This document shows, piece by piece, positions 47,533 through 58,723 of a DNA stretch of 64,000 bases; the first letter of the stretch is position 1, and each line of letters starts with the position of its first letter. The position numbers and the translations under genes were made by a program. Source of the DNA: Aphelocoma coerulescens (taxonomy: Eukaryota; Chordata; Aves; Passeriformes; Corvidae). The notes beneath the pieces were generated by a model. It did not search any database, was not told the origin of the DNA, and saw only the letters and a program-made list of their open reading frames with translations. Location of the stretch: assembly GCF_041296385.1 (NCBI RefSeq), contig NW_027183597.1:1-64000 (forward strand), written 5' to 3'.

Positions 47533-49800
47533 CCCTGAGCTTCTGTGGTGGTGTCACAGAGGAGCCAGGCTTCCTTGTAGTTCCCCAGCATCACAAAGGC
47601 TCTCCTGGGAGCCACGGGTCACAAAGCACCGTGGGCTCTGTGCAGCCCCGCTGTGTCACAATGGCCGCTGGCTTCCACGAGCCCCCGCAGTGTCCCAGTG
47701 GGCCCCGTGGCTTTAGGAGTGGGTGGCTGGGAGTTGGTGCCAGCGGCTGGGGGAGCAGCAGCAGGGACTGTGTGTGGACAGTGCCATGGCCACTTGTGTG
47801 GCCACTGGTGTCTCTGTGCCAGGCACAGCCGTGGTGTGTAACACCGGCTCTGGGTCCTTTGGCTGTGCAGGTGGCAGTCACGGCCTGGAGCAGGGCTGCT
47901 CCCGGGGGACAGCCTGGGGCAGGAGGCTGCTGGAGATTCATTCCCCACACTCCTTGTCATGAGGTGCTCAGAGTGATTGGAAAGGCTGTTGGCAGCAGGC
48001 AGTTCTCTGGGTTCAAGCTGTGGAGCTGTCAGCGGGAATGCAAAGGCCAAGCTGGTGAGCCTTTTGTCCTGGTGCCTTTAGTGTGTGAGCAGTCCCTGGT
48101 GCCGTTGTCTTTGGATCCTGAGTGTGGGAGAGGCAAGGCTTAGGATGGTGCGTAGAGCTGAGAAGGAAAGTGCCGAGAGCAGCGTGTGTGCTGCTGCTTT
48201 GAGGGGTGCAGTTGAAGTTGTAGGCAGCAAGAGCTTTCTCAGCTGGCCCTTTTGTGAGCTCTGCTTTTGCCAGATGACTTCCATCTTACCCTCTTACCAT
48301 CTTAGCCTCTCATTTTTGCATATCCCAAACCCCCTTCCAAACATCCAGCAGCTGCTTGTAAAGAAGAAGTCCTAGAACAAAAAGCCAGTGCTGCCTTTCA
48401 TAGCCCCTTTGCTGTCTATGAAGTAGAGGAAAGAAGCTAGTGAGACGCACTTTCTTTCTCAACTCCATAGAGCGCATCCTTCTCTCAAGGTGGCAGAGTC
48501 CTTGGCGGAAGTGAAGCATCTGCAGCTGCAGTTCAGACTGAGAGATGTGCCAGGACAGGAAACATTTGCTGACCTTCCCTGTTCCCTGTGCAACATGATT
48601 CTCGCATCCCAGTCACTTTCACATACCTTCGGTATCCCTGAGTCCAAGCAGCTAAAGCTCACAGAGACAGAAGTGTCAGGAAGGAAAACGTTGCAAAAGC
48701 ACCCCCTTCTCTTATCAGCATATAAATTGTGCACAACAGGCTGCGGCACCGAACCTTCCTTCTCAGATAGACATGCCATCACACTTTTCACTCTTGCAGC
48801 TCGGTTGAAAAGCTCCAGCAGCTGCTCCCGCAATAGCAAAAGGTTCTAGAAGTGAAAGCCAGTTTGGGGCTGCACCTTCTCCTTGCCGCATGTAAGCCAC
48901 ACCAAACTCCCTGATGCACTCTGTCCTCCCCTTCTCAAAGGAGTAGACGGTGGCATCAGGACACACCTGTGTCCCAGCAGCTGGGTGCCCAGCCGGGAGC
49001 AGGAGCAGGGCTGGGGCTGCTCCCAAAGTTGCCCCGCCCCAATGCCAGAGCCGGACATATGCTGAGGGGGGGCTGGATCAGGCTTTATTGTCCAGCTGCA
49101 TGCCAGGAGTGAGCACAAAATCTACCTGCATTCTCTGCAGCATGCCATCCTGGAGCAGAGCCATTGCCAAAGGAAGCCGTGAGCCCGTGCCAAGCCAGTG
49201 CCGGAGTGGGATCCTAGCAGCACCTGTGGAAGCCGGGAGAGAGGAGCCCACCTGGAGCAGGTTCGTGCAGGATTAATCATCCCGTGGCTTCCCACCAGGG
49301 TCCTGTTGCTTCCAAAAGGCCCCACAGTGTCACTGTGGCCCCTCGGTTCCACCAGGTTCCATAGCGTCACTGTGGTGCCCAGGGTTCCGTCAGCTTCGCC
49401 AGCATCCCCACGGTCTGCAGAGCTCCCCGAGCTTCTGTGGTGTCACAGTGGAGGCAGGGTTGCATCAGGTTCCATAGCATCAGCACGGTCTCCAGGGCTC
49501 CCAGAGGTTCTGTGGTGTCACAGTGGAGGCAGGGTTGCATCAGGTTCCATAGCATCAGCACGGTCTCCAGGGCTCCCAGAGGTTCTGTGGTGTCACAGTG
49601 GAGGCAGGGTTGCATCAGGTTCCATAGCATCAGCACAGTCTCCAGGGCTCCCTGAGCTTCTGTGGTGTCACAGTGGAGGCAGGGTTGCATCAGGTTCCAT
49701 AGCATCACCACGGTCTCCAGGGCTCCCAGAGGTTCTGTGGTGTCACAGAGGAGGCAGGGTTGCATCAGGTTCCATAGCATCAGCACGGTCTCCAGGGCTC
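47533..49800 (+). repeat. Macrosatellite unit 22 (2268 bp, re-ordered core)
   Basis: Core at 49426-49800 has the same rare order as unit 20: T-GG, T-GG, T-GA, T-CG, A-GG. Markers: M1 C, M5/M6 T/T, M7 G, M8 A, M9 G. Confidence 0.97.
49426..49800 (+). repeat. Re-ordered minisatellite core (unit 22)
   Basis: Same order as the core of unit 20, two units upstream, with an ordinary core (unit 21) between them. Confidence 0.94.
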
Positions 49801-51918
49801 CCCTGAGCTTCTGTGGTGGTGTCACAGAGGAGCCAGGCTTCCTTGTAGTTCCCCAGCATCACAAAGGCTCTCCTGGGAGCCACGGGTCACAAAGCACCGT
49901 GGGCTCTGTGCAGCCCCGCTGTGTCACAATGGCCGCTGGCTTCCACGAGCCCCCGCAGTGTCCCAGTGGGCCCCGTGGCTTTAGGAGTGGGTGGCTGGGA
50001 GTTGGTGCCAGCGGCTGGGGGAGCAGCAGCAGGGACTGTGTGTGGACAGTGCCATGGCCACTTGTGTGGCCACTGGTGTCTCTGTGCCAGGCACAGCCGT
50101 GGTGTGTAACACCGGCTCCGGGTCCTTTGGCTGTGCAGGTGGCAGTCACGGCCTGGAGCAGGGCTGCTCCCGGGGGACAGCCTGGGGCAGGAGGCTGCTG
50201 GAGATTCATTCCCCACACTCCTTGTCATGAGGTGCTCAGAGTGATTGGAAAGGCTGTTGGCAGCAGGCAGTTCTCTGGGTTCAAGCTGTGGAGCTGTCAG
50301 CGGGAATGCAAAGGCCAAGCTGGTGAGCCTTTTGTCCTGGTGCCTTTAGTGTGTGAGCAGTCCCTGGTGCCGTTGTCTTTGGATCCTGAGTGTGGGAGAG
50401 GCAAGGCTTAGGATGGTGCGTAGAGCTGAGAAGGAAAGTGCCGAGAGCAGCGTGTGTGCTGCTGCTTTGAGGGGTGCAGTTGAAGTTGTAGGCAGCAAGA
50501 GCTTTCTCAGCTGGCCCTTTTGTGAGCTCTGCTTTTGCCAGATGACTTCCATCTTACCCTCTTACCATCTTAGCCTCTCATTTTTGCATATCCCAAACCC
50601 CCTTCCAAACATCCAGCAGCTGCTTGTAAAGAAGAAGTCCTAGAACAAAAAGCCAGTGCTGCCTTTCATAGCCCCTTTGCTGTCTATGAAGTAGAGGAAA
50701 GAAGCTAGTGAGACGCACTTTCTTTCTCAACTCCATAGAGCGCATCCTTCTCTCAAGGTGGCAGAGTCCTTGGCGGAAGTGAAGCATCTGCAGCTGCAGT
50801 TCAGACTGAGAGATGTGCCAGGACAGGAAACATTTGCTGACCTTCCCTGTTCCCTGTGCAACATGATTCTCGCATCCCAGTCACTTTCACACACCTTCGG
50901 TACCCCTGAGTCCAAGCAGCTAAAGCTCACAGAGACAGAAGTGTCAGGAAGGAAAACGTTGCAAAAGCACCCCCTTCTCTTATCAGCATATAAATTGTGC
51001 ACAACAGGCTGCGGCACCGAACCTTCCTTCTCAGATAGACATGCCATCACACTTTTCACTCTTGCAGCTCGGTTGAAAAGCTCCAGCAGCTGCTCCCGCA
51101 ATAGCAAAAGGTTCTAGAAGTGAAAGCCAGTTTGGGGCTGCACCTTCTCCTTGCCGCATGTAAGCCACACCAAACTCCCTGATGCACTCTGTCCTCCCCT
51201 TCTCAAAGGAGTAGACGGTGGCATCAGGACACACCTGTGTCCCAGCAGCTGGGTGCCCAGCCGGGAGCAGGAGCAGGGCTGGGGCTGCTCCCAAAGTTGC
51301 CCCGCCCCAATGCCAGAGCCGGACATATGCTGAGGGGGGGCTGGATCAGGCTTTATTGTCCAGCTGCATGCCAGGAGTGAGCACAAAATCTACCTGCATT
51401 CTCTGCAGCATGCCATCCTGGAGCAGAGCCATTGCCAAAGGAAGCCGTGAGCCCGTGCCAAGCCAGTGCCGGAGTGGGATCCTAGCAGCACCTGTGGAAG
51501 CCGGGAGAGAGGAGCCCACCTGGAGCAGGTTCGTGCAGGATTAATCATCCCGTGGCTTCCCACCAGGGTCCTGTTGCTTCCAAAAGGCCCCACAGTGTCA
51601 CTGTGGCCCCTCGGTTCCACCAGGTTCCATAGCGTCACTGTGGTGCCCAGGGTTCCGTCAGCTTCGCCAGCATCCCCACGGTCTGCAGAGCTCCCCGAGC
51701 TTCTGTGGTGTCACAGTGGAGGCAGGGTTGCATCAGGTTCCATAGCATCAGCACGGTCTCCAGGGCTCCCAGAGGTTCTGTGGTGTCACAGTGGAGGCAG
51801 GGTTGCATCAGGTTCCATAGCATCACCACAGTCTCCAGGGCTCCCTGAGCTTCTGTGGTGTCACAGTGGAGGCAGGGTTGCATCAGGTTCCATAGCATCA
51901 CCACGGTCTCCAGGGCTC
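49801..51918 (+). repeat. Macrosatellite unit 23 (2118 bp, 3 core monomers)
   Basis: The shortest unit, exactly 150 bp (two monomers) below standard. Core at 51694-51918: T-GG, T-CA, T-CG. The third monomer combines a T-type front with the CG tail usually found in the fourth, A-type monomer, as expected from a deletion between misaligned monomers. Markers: M1 C, M3 C, M5/M6 C/C: a C/C haplotype isolated inside the T/T region. Confidence 0.97.
51694..51918 (+). repeat. Contracted minisatellite core, 3 monomers (unit 23)
   Basis: 225 bp, T-GG, T-CA, T-CG; the shortest core in the window, with a hybrid third monomer. Confidence 0.96.
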
Positions 51919-54186
51919 CCCTGAGCTTCTGTGGTGGTGTCACAGAGGAGCCAGGCTTCCTTGTAGTTCCCCAGCATCACAAAGGCTCTCCTGGGAGCCA
52001 CGGGTCACAAAGCACCGTGGGCTCTGTGCAGCCCCGCTGTGTCACAATGGCCGCTGGCTTCCACGAGCCCCCGCAGTGTCCCAGTGGGCCCCGTAGCTTT
52101 AGGAGTGGGTGGCTGGGAGTTGGTGCCAGCGGCTGGGGGAGCAGCAGCAGGGACTGTGTGTGGACAGTGCCATGGCCACTTGTGTGGCCACTGGTGTCTC
52201 TGTGCCAGGCACAGCCGTGGTGTGTAACACCGGCTCTGGGTCCTTTGGCTGTGCAGGTGGCAGTCACGGCCTGGAGCAGGGCTGCTCCCGGGGGACAGCC
52301 TGGGGCAGGAGGCTGCTGGAGATTCATTCCCCACACTCCTTGTCATGAGGTGCTCAGAGTGATTGGAAAGGCTGTTGGCAGCAGGCAGTTCTCTGGGTTC
52401 AAGCTGTGGAGCTGTCAGCGGGAATGCAAAGGCCAAGCTGGTGAGCCTTTTGTCCTGGTGCCTTTAGTGTGTGAGCAGTCCCTGGTGCCGTTGTCTTTGG
52501 ATCCTGAGTGTGGGAGAGGCAAGGCTTAGGATGGTGCGTAGAGCTGAGAAGGAAAGTGCCGAGAGCAGCGTGTGTGCTGCTGCTTTGAGGGGTGCAGTTG
52601 AAGTTGTAGGCAGCAAGAGCTTTCTCAGCTGGCCCTTTTGTGAGCTCTGCTTTTGCCAGATGACTTCCATCTTACCCTCTTACCATCTTAGCCTCTCATT
52701 TTTGCATATCCCAAACCCCCTTCCAAACATCCAGCAGCTGCTTGTAAAGAAGAAGTCCTAGAACAAAAAGCCAGTGCTGCCTTTCATAGCCCCTTTGCTG
52801 TCTATGAAGTAGAGGAAAGAAGCTAGTGAGACGCACTTTCTTTCTCAACTCCATAGAGCGCATCCTTCTCTCAAGGTGGCAGAGTCCTTGGCGGAAGTGA
52901 AGCATCTGCAGCTGCAGTTCAGACTGAGAGATGTGCCAGGACAGGAAACATTTGCTGACCTTCCCTGTTCCCTGTGCAACATGATTCTCGCATCCCAGTC
53001 ACTTTCACATACCTTCGGTATCCCTGAGTCCAAGCAGCTAAAGCTCACAGAGACAGAAGTGTCAGGAAGGAAAACGTTGCAAAAGCACCCCCTTCTCTTA
53101 TCAGCATATAAATTGTGCACAACAGGCTGCGGCACCGAACCTTCCTTCTCAGATAGACATGCCATCACACTTTTCACTCTTGCAGCTCGGTTGAAAAGCT
53201 CCAGCAGCTGCTCCCGCAATAGCAAAAGGTTCTAGAAGTGAAAGCCAGTTTGGGGCTGCACCTTCTCCTTGCCGCATGTAAGCCACACCAAACTCCCTGA
53301 TGCACTCTGTCCTCCCCTTCTCAAAGGAGTAGACGGTGGCATCAGGACACACCTGTGTCCCAGCAGCTGGGTGCCCAGCCGGGAGCAGGAGCAGGGCTGG
53401 GGCTGCTCCCAAAGTTGCCCCGCCCCAATGCCAGAGCCGGACATATGCTGAGGGGGGGCTGGATCAGGCTTTATTGTCCAGCTGCATGCCAGGAGTGAGC
53501 ACAAAATCTACCTGCATTCTCTGCAGCATGCCATCCTGGAGCAGAGCCATTGCCAAAGGAAGCCGTGAGCCCGTGCCAAGCCAGTGCCGGAGTGGGATCC
53601 TAGCAGCACCTGTGGAAGCCGGGAGAGAGGAGCCCACCTGGAGCAGGTTCGTGCAGGATTAATCATCCCGTGGCTTCCCACCAGGGTCCTGTTGCTTCCA
53701 AAAGGCCCCACAGTGTCACTGTGGCCCCTCGGTTCCACCAGGTTCCATAGCGTCACTGTGGTGCCCAGGGTTCCGTCAGCTTCGCCAGCATCCCCACGGT
53801 CTGCAGAGCTCCCCGAGCTTCTGTGGTGTCACAGTGGAGGCAGGGTTGCATCAGGTTCCATAGCATCAGCACGGTCTCCAGGGCTCCCAGAGGTTCTGTG
53901 GTGTCACAGTGGAGGCAGGGTTGCATCAGGTTCCATAGCATCACCACAGTCTCCAGGGCTCCCTGAGCTTCTGTGGTGTCACAGTGGAGGCAGGGTTGCA
54001 TCAGGTTCCATAGCATCAGCACAGTCTCCAGGGCTCCCAGAGGTTCTGTGGTGTCACAGAGGAGGCAGGGTTGCATCAGGTTCCATAGCATCACCACGGT
54101 CTCCAGGGCTCCAAGAGCTTCTGTGGTGTCACAGAGGAGGCAGGGTTGCATCAGGTTCAATAGCATCAGCACGGTCTCCAGGGCTC
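51919..54186 (+). repeat. Macrosatellite unit 24 (2268 bp, 5 core monomers)
   Basis: Core at 53812-54186: T-GG, T-CA, T-GA, A-CG, A-GG*. Markers: M1 C, M5/M6 T/T. Private substitution: A at 52095 where other units have G. Confidence 0.97.
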
Positions 54187-56454
54187 CCCTGAGCTTCTGT
54201 GGTGGTGTCACAGAGGAGCCAGGCTTCCTTGTAGTTCCCCAGCATCACAAAGGCTCTCCTGGGAGCCACGGGTCACAAAGCACCGTGGGCTCTGTGCAGC
54301 CCCGCTGTGTCACAATGGCCGCTGGCTTCCACGAGCCCCCGCAGTGTCCCAGTGGGCCCCGTGGCTTTAGGAGTGGGTGGCTGGGAGTTGGTGCCAGCGG
54401 CTGGGGGAGCAGCAGCAGGGACTGTGTGTGGACAGTGCCATGGCCACTTGTGTGGCCACTGGTGTCTCTGTGCCAGGCACAGCCGTGGTGTGTAACACCG
54501 GCTCTGGGTCCTTTGGCTGTGCAGGTGGCAGTCACGGCCTGGAGCAGGGCTGCTCCCAGGGGACAGCCTGGGGCAGGAGGCTGCTGGAGATTCATTCCCC
54601 ACACTCCTTGTCATGAGGTGCTCAGAGTGATTGGAAAGGCTGTTGGCAGCAGGCAGTTCTCTGGGTTCAAGCTGTGGAGCTGTCAGCGGGAATGCAAAGG
54701 CCAAGCTGGTGAGCCTTTTGTCCTGGTGCCTTTAGTGTGTGAGCAGTCCCTGGTGCCGTTGTCTTTGGATCCTGAGTGTGGGAGAGGCAAGGCTTAGGAT
54801 GGTGCGTAGAGCTGAGAAGGAAAGTGCCGAGAGCAGCGTGTGTGCTGCTGCTTTGAGGGGTGCAGTTGAAGTTGTAGGCAGCAAGAGCTTTCTCAGCTGG
54901 CCCTTTTGTGAGCTCTGCTTTTGCCAGATGACTTCCATCTTACCCTCTTACCATCTTAGCCTCTCATTTTTGCATATCCCAAACCCCCTTCCAAACATCC
55001 AGCAGCTGCTTGTAAAGAAGAAGTCCTAGAACAAAAAGCCAGTGCTGCCTTTCATAGCCCCTTTGCTGTCTATGAAGTAGAGGAAAGAAGCTAGTGAGAC
55101 GCACTTTCTTTCTCAACTCCATAGAGCGCATCCTTCTCTCAAGGTGGCAGAGTCCTTGGCGGAAGTGAAGCATCTGCAGCTGCAGTTCAGACTGAGAGAT
55201 GTGCCAGGACAGGAAACATTTGCTGACCTTCCCTGTTCCCTGTGCAACATGATTCTCGCATCCCAGTCACTTTCACATACCTTCGGTATCCCTGAGTCCA
55301 AGCAGCTAAAGCTCACAGAGACAGAAGTGTCAGGAAGGAAAACGTTGCAAAAGCACCCCCTTCTCTTATCAGCATATAAATTGTGCACAACAGGCTGCGG
55401 CACCGAACCTTCCTTCTCAGATAGACATGCCATCACACTTTTCACTCTTGCAGCTCGGTTGAAAAGCTCCAGCAGCTGCTCCCGCAATAGCAAAAGGTTC
55501 TAGAAGTGAAAGCCAGTTTGGGGCTGCACCTTCTCCTTGCCGCATGTAAGCCACACCAAACTCCCTGATGCACTCTGTCCTCCCCTTCTCAAAGGAGTAG
55601 ACGGTGGCATCAGGACACACCTGTGTCCCAGCAGCTGGGTGCCCAGCCGGGAGCAGGAGCAGGGCTGGGGCTGCTCCCAAAGTTGCCCCGCCCCAATGCC
55701 AGAGCCGGACATATGCTGAGGGGGGGCTGGATCAGGCTTTATTGTCCAGCTGCATGCCAGGAGTGAGCACAAAATCTACCTGCATTCTCTGCAGCATGCC
55801 ATCCTGGAGCAGAGCCATTGCCAAAGGAAGCCGTGAGCCCGTGCCAAGCCAGTGCCGGAGTGGGATCCTAGCAGCACCTGTGGAAGCCGGGAGAGAGGAG
55901 CCCACCTGGAGCAGGTTCGTGCAGGATTAATCATCCCGTGGCTTCCCACCAGGGTCCTGTTGCTTCCAAAAGGCCCCACAGTGTCACTGTGGCCCCTCGG
56001 TTCCACCAGGTTCCATAGCGTCACTGTGGTGCCCAGGGTTCCGTCAGCTTCGCCAGCATCCCCACGGTCTGCAGAGCTCCCCGAGCTTCTGTGGTGTCAC
56101 AGTGGAGGCAGGGTTGCATCAGGTTCCATAGCATCAGCACGGTCTCCAGGGCTCCCAGAGGTTCTGTGGTGTCACAGTGGAGGCAGGGTTGCATCAGGTT
56201 CCATAGCATCACCACAGTCTCCAGGGCTCCCTGAGCTTCTGTGGTGTCACAGTGGAGGCAGGGTTGCATCAGGTTCCATAGCATCAGCACGGTCTCCAGA
56301 GCTCCCAGAGGTTCTGTGGTGTCACAGAGGAGGCAGGGTTGCATCAGGTTCCATAGCATCAGCACGGTCTCCAGGGCTCCAAGAGCTTCTGTGGTGTCAC
56401 AGAGGAGGCAGGGTTGCATCAGGTTCAATAGCATCAGCACAGTCTCAAGGGCTC
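54187..56454 (+). repeat. Macrosatellite unit 25 (2268 bp, 5 core monomers)
   Basis: Core at 56080-56454: T-GG, T-CA, T-GG(e), A-GG, A-GA*. Private substitutions: A at 54558 (a CpG to CpA change) and two in the last monomer, A56441 and A56447. Markers: M1 C, M5/M6 T/T. Confidence 0.97.
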
Positions 56455-58723
56455 CCCTGAGCTTCTGTGGTGGTGTCACAGAGGAGCCAGGCTTCCTTGT
56501 AGTTCCCCAGCATCACAAAGGCTCTCCTGGGAGCCACGGGTCACAAAGCACCGTGGGCTCTGTGCAGCCCCGCTGTGTCACAATGGCCGCTGGCTTCCAC
56601 GAGCCCCCGCAATGTCCCAGTGGGCCCCGTGGCTTTAGGAGTGGGTGGCTGGGAGTTGGTGCCAGCGGCTGGGGGAGCAGCAGCAGGGACTGTGTGTGGA
56701 CAGTGCCATGGCCACTTGTGTGGCCACTGGTGTCTCTGTGCCAGGCACAGCCGTGGTGTGTAACACCGGCTCTGGGTCCTTTGGCTGTGCAGGTGGCAGT
56801 CACGGCCTGGAGCAGGGCTGCTCCCGGGGGACAGCCTGGGGCAGGAGGCTGCTGGAGATTCATTCCCCACACTCCTTGTCATGAGGTGCTCAGAGTGATT
56901 GGAAAGGCTGTTGGCAGCAGGCAGTTCTCTGGGTTCAAGCTGTGGAGCTGTCAGCGGGAATGCAAAGGCCAAGCTGGTGAGCCTTTTGTCCTGGTGCCTT
57001 TAGTGTGTGAGCAGTCCCTGGTGCCGTTGTCTTTGGATCCTGAGTGTGGGAGAGGCAAGGCTTAGGATGATGCGTAGAGCTGAGAAGGAAAGTGCCGAGA
57101 GCAGCGTGTGTGCTGCTGCTTTGAGGGGTGCAGTTGAAGTTGTAGGCAGCAAGAGCCTTCTCAGCTGGCCCTTTTGTGAGCTCTGCTTTTGCCAGATGAC
57201 TTCCATCTTACCCTCTTACCATCTTAGCCTCTCATTTTTGCATACCCCAAACCCCCTTCCAAACATCCAGCAGCTGCTTGTAAAGAAGAAGTCCTAGAAC
57301 AAAAAGCCAGTGCTGCCTTTCATAGCCCCTTTGCTGTCTATGAAGTAGAGGAAAGAAGCTAGTGAGACGCACTTTCTTTCTCAACTCCATAGAGCGCATC
57401 CTTCTCTCAAGGTGGCAGAGTCCTTGGCGGAAGTGAAGCATCTGCAGCTGCAGTTCAGACTGAGAGATGTGCCAAGACAGGAAACATTTGCTGACCTTCC
57501 CTGTTCCCTGTGCAACATGATTCTCGCATCCCAGTCACTTTCACATACCTTCGGTACCCCTGAGTCCAAGCAGCTAAAGCTCACAGAGACAGAAGTGTCA
57601 GGAAGGAAAACGTTGCAAAAGCACCCCCTTCTCTTATCAGCATATAAATTGTGCACAACAGGCTGCGGCACCGAACCTTCCTTCTCAGATAGACATGCCA
57701 TCACACTTTTCACTCTTGCAGCTCGGTTGAAAAGCTCCAGCAGCTGCTCCCGCAATAGCAAAAAGGTTCTAGAAGTGAAAGCCAGTTTGGGGCTGCACCT
57801 TCTCCTTGCCGCATGTAAGCCACACCAAACTCCCTGATGCACTCTGTCCTCCCCTTCTCAAAGGAGTAGACGGTGGCATCAGGACACACCTGTGTCCCAG
57901 CAGCTGGGTGCCCAGCCGGGAGCAGGAGCAGGGCTGGGGCTGCTCCCAAAGTTGCCCCGCCCCAATGCCAGAGCCGGACATATGCTGAGGGGGGGCTGGA
58001 TCAGGCTTTATTGTCCAGCTGCATGCCAGGAGTGAGCACAAAATCTACCTGCATTCTCTGCAGCATGCCATCCTGGAGCAGAGCCATTGCCAAAGGAAGC
58101 CGTGAGCCCGTGCCAAGCCAGTGCCGGAGTGGGATCCTAGCAGCACCTGTGGAAGCCGGGAGAGAGGAGCCCACCTGGAGCAGGTTCGTGCAGGATTAAT
58201 CATCCCGTGGCTTCCCACCAGGGTCCTGTTGCTTCCAAAAGGCCCCACAGTGTCACTGTGGCCCCTCGGTTCCACCAGGTTCCATAGCGTCACTGTGGTG
58301 CCCAGGGTTCCGTCAGCTTCGCCAGCATCCCCACGGTCTGCAGAGCTCCCCGAGCTTCTGTGGTGTCACAGTGGAGGCAGGGTTGCATCAGGTTCCATAG
58401 CATCAGCACGGTCTCCAGGGCTCCCAGAGGTTCTGTGGTGTCACAGTGGAGGCAGGGTTGCATCAGGTTCCATAGCATCACCACAGTCTCCAGGGCTCCC
58501 TGAGCTTCTGTGGTGTCACAGTGGAGGCAGGGTTGCATCAGGTTCCATAGCATCAGCACGGTCTCCAGGGCTCCCAGAGGTTCTGTGGTGTCACAGAGGA
58601 GGCAGGGTTGCATCAGGTTCCATAGCATCACCACGGTCTCCAGGGCTCCAAGAGCTTCTGTGGTGTCACAGAGGAGGCAGGGTTGCATCAGGTTCAATAG
58701 CATCAGCACGGTCTCCAGGGCTC
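56455..58723 (+). repeat. Macrosatellite unit 26 (2269 bp, most divergent unit)
   Basis: Core at 58349-58723: T-GG, T-CA, T-GG, A-CG, A-GG*. It carries the only indel outside the minisatellite, a fifth A in the run 57760-57764. Private substitutions are A57070, C57157 and A57475, plus A56612; C57245 is shared with unit 11. M5/M6 is the mixed T/C state, so the GGTACC site is present. Overall it differs from its neighbours more than any other unit in the window. Confidence 0.97.
57760..57764 (+). other. One-base A insertion, unit 26
   Basis: Five A residues where every other complete unit has four. It is the only indel in the window that is not a whole 75-bp monomer, and it makes unit 26 2269 bp long. 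Confidence 0.95.
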
